In this document: piece after piece, positions 61,920 through 64,000 of the stretch
How positions within the stretch are numbered: position 1 is the stretch's first letter
Layout: each line of letters begins with the position of its first letter
Assembly: GCA_013215385.1 (NCBI GenBank)
Contig: JABSOY010000001.1
Coordinates: 192,349-256,348, forward strand
Direction: 5' to 3'
Source of the DNA: Colwellia sp.
GTDB taxonomy: Bacteria; Pseudomonadota; Gammaproteobacteria; Enterobacterales; Alteromonadaceae
Length of the DNA: 64,000 bases
Notes under the pieces: model-generated
What the model saw: the letters and a program-made list of their open reading frames with translations, nothing else
Databases searched by the model: none
Told to the model about the DNA's origin: nothing
Position numbers and translations under genes: made by a program

Positions 61920-63887
61920 GTGGCAGGTCATTTTGAACTTTTAGCAATTTTATCGAGCGCCGTTCTAATTGTTTGGCTTTTTCGTCGTTTGCATTTACCC
62001 GCTATATTGGCGTACTTAGTAGCAGGAATGCTCGTTGGAGAGCATGGCTTTGCGTTAGCGCAAGACCAAGTTAATTATGATCATTTTGCTGAACTAGGTA
62101 TTGTTTTCCTACTCTTTACGCTAGGTTTAGAATTTTCCATACCTAAATTAATGGCAATGCGGCATTTGGTACTTGCTGTTGGTAGTTTACAGGTCGGCAT
62201 ATCGCTAGTATTTTTTATGGCTATAGCGATGTTCTTTGGGCAAACTTTCGCAAGTGCAGTAATTATTGGTGGCATTTTAGCCTTGTCATCTACGGCTATT
62301 GTTATTCGGCAATTAAGTGAAACCGGCGCGATGAAACGAAAATCGGGACAATTGTCTGTTGCTATTTTACTTTTTCAAGATGTAGCCGTTGTTCCTTTAC
62401 TTATTATTGTGCCAATGTTTGCTCAAGAATCGGGTAGCTCAATGTTTGTTGAGTTATTGATTGCGCTGGTAAAAGGTGTTTTTGTTGTTGCCTTATTACT
62501 TTTTACTGGAAAATGGTTACTGCCTCGTTTGTTTAATTTAATTGCGCAAGTAAGAACAGATGAGTTATTTGTTTTGACTACGTTATTAGTAACATTGGTT
62601 GCTTCATCTTTAACACAATGGTTTGGACTTTCTATGGCTTTAGGCGCATTTCTTGCTGGAATGATGCTTGGTGAAAGCCAATATAAACATCAGCTTGAAG
62701 CTGATATCAGACCTTATCGTGATATTCTTTTAGGGCTGTTTTTTGTCACAGTGGGCATGAAACTAGATATTGGCATTGTTTATTCATCTCCCTTAGTTAT
62801 TCTTGGCGTTATGATTAGCTTCATGCTGGTGAAAATTATTATCATAGCTTTTTTAGCAAAGCGGGCAGGTGAAGCTTCTAAAGATGCATGGGCGTCAGGC
62901 ATCATGCTGGCACAAATGGGAGAGTTTGGCTTTGTACTTATTGCCTTAGCAAATCAAGTCGAGTTATTGCCGGTTGAAACTGCTTCTATATTATTAGGAG
63001 CAGGTGTCCTCAGCATGGGTATAACGCCTTATATGATAGATAATGCGCGCAAGTGGTCATTGTTACTCAGTCGAGATGTGCCAATAGACACCGAACACTT
63101 GACTGAATTACCTGAGCAAACTGAATTAAGTGATCACGTGATTATTTGTGGTTTTGGTCGTGTTGGCCAAACGGTTAGCCGATTTTTAAAACAAGAGTCG
63201 ATAAAGTTTGTTGCTATAGATATAGACCCATTGAGAACAGCTAAAGCTAGGGAAGCCGGAGAAAATGTTCTTTTTGGTTCATCAAGACAAAATGAATTAT
63301 TGCAAGCCGCGAACTTATCTGAAGCTAAGCTAGTAGTGATTGCCTTTGGTGATGACAAACAGTCACTTGATGTTATTCAAAAGGTAAGGTCTTTGTCGGC
63401 AGATGTTCCTATTTTGGTACGTACCCGTAATGATGATCAACTAGATGCCTTACAAGAGGCTGGCGCAAACCAAGTGGTGCCAGAGAGCTTAGAAGGTAGT
63501 TTGATGCTCGTATCTCAAGTGTTATCGCTAACAGGCGTCCCCTTTTCTCGAATTATTCGCCGAGTGCAAAAAGAACGTAAAGAACATTACAGTCATTTAC
63601 ATGGCTTTTTTCAAGGAGAACACACGGATATGAGTCCTGAAGCGATGGATCGTATCGAGTTTGCGAACGGGATATTGTTAACTGAAAACTCATATGCGAC
63701 AGGAAAAACTATCGGCGCACTTGATTTACCTGCACGAAGAGTGATTGTGGTTGCTTTACGTCGAAATGATATTGAAACAGAAACGCCAGATGAAAGTATT
63801 ATTTTACAAGCACAAGATACCTTAATTGTGCGAGGTAAGCCAAGACGTGTTGAGCGGGCTGAGCGTCTTATACAAGAAGGTGGATAA
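61920..63887 (+). CDS. Cation:proton antiporter (CPA2/KefB-type) with TrkA domains
   Basis: A 655-residue inner-membrane protein. GTG start with AAGGAA ahead. Residues 5-385 form the 12-13-helix Na+/H+ exchanger domain (FELLAILSSAVLIVWLFRRLHLPAILAYLVAGMLVGEHG, GILALSSTAIVIRQLSE). Residues 400-520 are a TrkA-N/RCK domain with the nucleotide loop CGFGRVGQ and a TrkA-C domain (about 570-650) follows. Full length for the YbaL/KefB group; a KefC-like glutathione site was not checked. Potassium efflux or pH homeostasis is the usual role. Confidence 0.93.
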   Translation: MAGHFELLAILSSAVLIVWLFRRLHLPAILAYLVAGMLVGEHGFALAQDQVNYDHFAELGIVFLLFTLGLEFSIPKLMAMRHLVLAVGSLQVGISLVFFMAIAMFFGQTFASAVIIGGILALSSTAIVIRQLSETGAMKRKSGQLSVAILLFQDVAVVPLLIIVPMFAQESGSSMFVELLIALVKGVFVVALLLFTGKWLLPRLFNLIAQVRTDELFVLTTLLVTLVASSLTQWFGLSMALGAFLAGMMLGESQYKHQLEADIRPYRDILLGLFFVTVGMKLDIGIVYSSPLVILGVMISFMLVKIIIIAFLAKRAGEASKDAWASGIMLAQMGEFGFVLIALANQVELLPVETASILLGAGVLSMGITPYMIDNARKWSLLLSRDVPIDTEHLTELPEQTELSDHVIICGFGRVGQTVSRFLKQESIKFVAIDIDPLRTAKAREAGENVLFGSSRQNELLQAANLSEAKLVVIAFGDDKQSLDVIQKVRSLSADVPILVRTRNDDQLDALQEAGANQVVPESLEGSLMLVSQVLSLTGVPFSRIIRRVQKERKEHYSHLHGFFQGEHTDMSPEAMDRIEFANGILLTENSYATGKTIGALDLPARRVIVVALRRNDIETETPDESIILQAQDTLIVRGKPRRVERAERLIQEGG

Positions 63888-63897
63888 CCTTAAGGAG

Positions 63898-64000
63898 TTA
63901 ATCAAGCGACAGATGTTTTCTAATGGCTGTTTCTTGCTCCATGGTATCTTCAAAACCTAACTTAATTAATTGACGGCAATAGTTTTTTTCAAATAATAAA
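63898..64000 (-). CDS. C-terminal end of a minus-strand gene (partial)
   Basis: The last 34 codons of a gene running off the window, ending at TAA (63898-63900). The tail reads NYCRQLIKLGFEDTMEQETA. The ELGYxDA-like ending recalls the C-terminus of patatin-like phospholipases of the RssA type, but 34 residues are too few to be sure. It converges with the antiporter gene. Confidence 0.5.
   Translation of the reverse strand, partial: LLFEKNYCRQLIKLGFEDTMEQETAIRKHLSLD

Overview
The window is chromosomal DNA from an AT-rich marine gammaproteobacterium. The gene content fits Alteromonadales, probably Colwelliaceae (Colwellia, Thalassotalea or relatives): the 3' end of sucD, RhlE, a CPA2 antiporter, PEP-CTERM proteins, a large chitin locus and TonB-dependent iron uptake. 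This placement is inferred from family content only. No tRNA, rRNA, CRISPR array, transposase or phage gene was recognised.

Layout. 0-6 kb is accessory: the end of sucD with its terminator, a PIN-domain gene broken by a frameshift, about 1 kb of degenerate non-coding DNA holding copies of a palindromic repeat family, a small cystatin-like protein, a membrane protein/XRE regulator pair and an esterase. 6-17 kb holds ordinary envelope and metabolic genes: an outer-membrane barrel, a large lipoprotein, an SGNH hydrolase, DUF2785/DUF1835/DUF418 proteins, a scramblase-like protein and a hydroxyacid dehydrogenase, plus a 59-residue CDS. 17.6-25.2 kb is a chitin-degradation cluster: GH18 chitinase, AA10 lytic polysaccharide monooxygenase (LPMO) and ChiA-type GH18, all with CBM5/12-like chitin-binding modules.

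25.4-34.7 kb holds a three-gene two-component system (receiver-only protein, TPR-histidine kinase, OmpR-type regulator), two PEP-CTERM proteins and a giant RTX/tectonin/fascin-like secreted protein. A 15-bp motif with two TTCA-like half-sites 11 bp apart lies upstream of the kinase operon and of all three secreted-protein genes, which suggests one local regulon.

35.0-47.6 kb is an iron/heme island read on the minus strand. A TonB receptor, a HmuY lipoprotein, a MotA/TolQ/ExbB channel, a DUF2149 (ExbD-like) protein and a membrane-anchored, exported CobN-like chelatase are followed by a ferric-iron ABC transporter (FbpABC). A strong Fur-type box precedes the receptor. The arrangement resembles the Bacteroidetes hmuRYSTU locus. 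It suggests heme capture, removal of iron from heme in the periplasm driven by a proton channel, and import of the freed iron.

47.8-57.1 kb holds an AMP-ligase, a TauD/TfdA oxygenase, an SDR, a QseBC/PmrAB-type two-component system, a methyltransferase, and a thermostable-hemolysin-family protein with a TPR partner. Near-identical PmrA-type boxes (CTTAAG-N5-YTTAAG) stand 42-58 bp ahead of each of the three transcripts, pointing to a coregulated and probably biosynthetic system of unknown product. The last 7 kb (AGCS symporter, RhlE helicase, Cys-rich protein, diguanylate cyclase, CPA2 antiporter, end of a further gene) is housekeeping.
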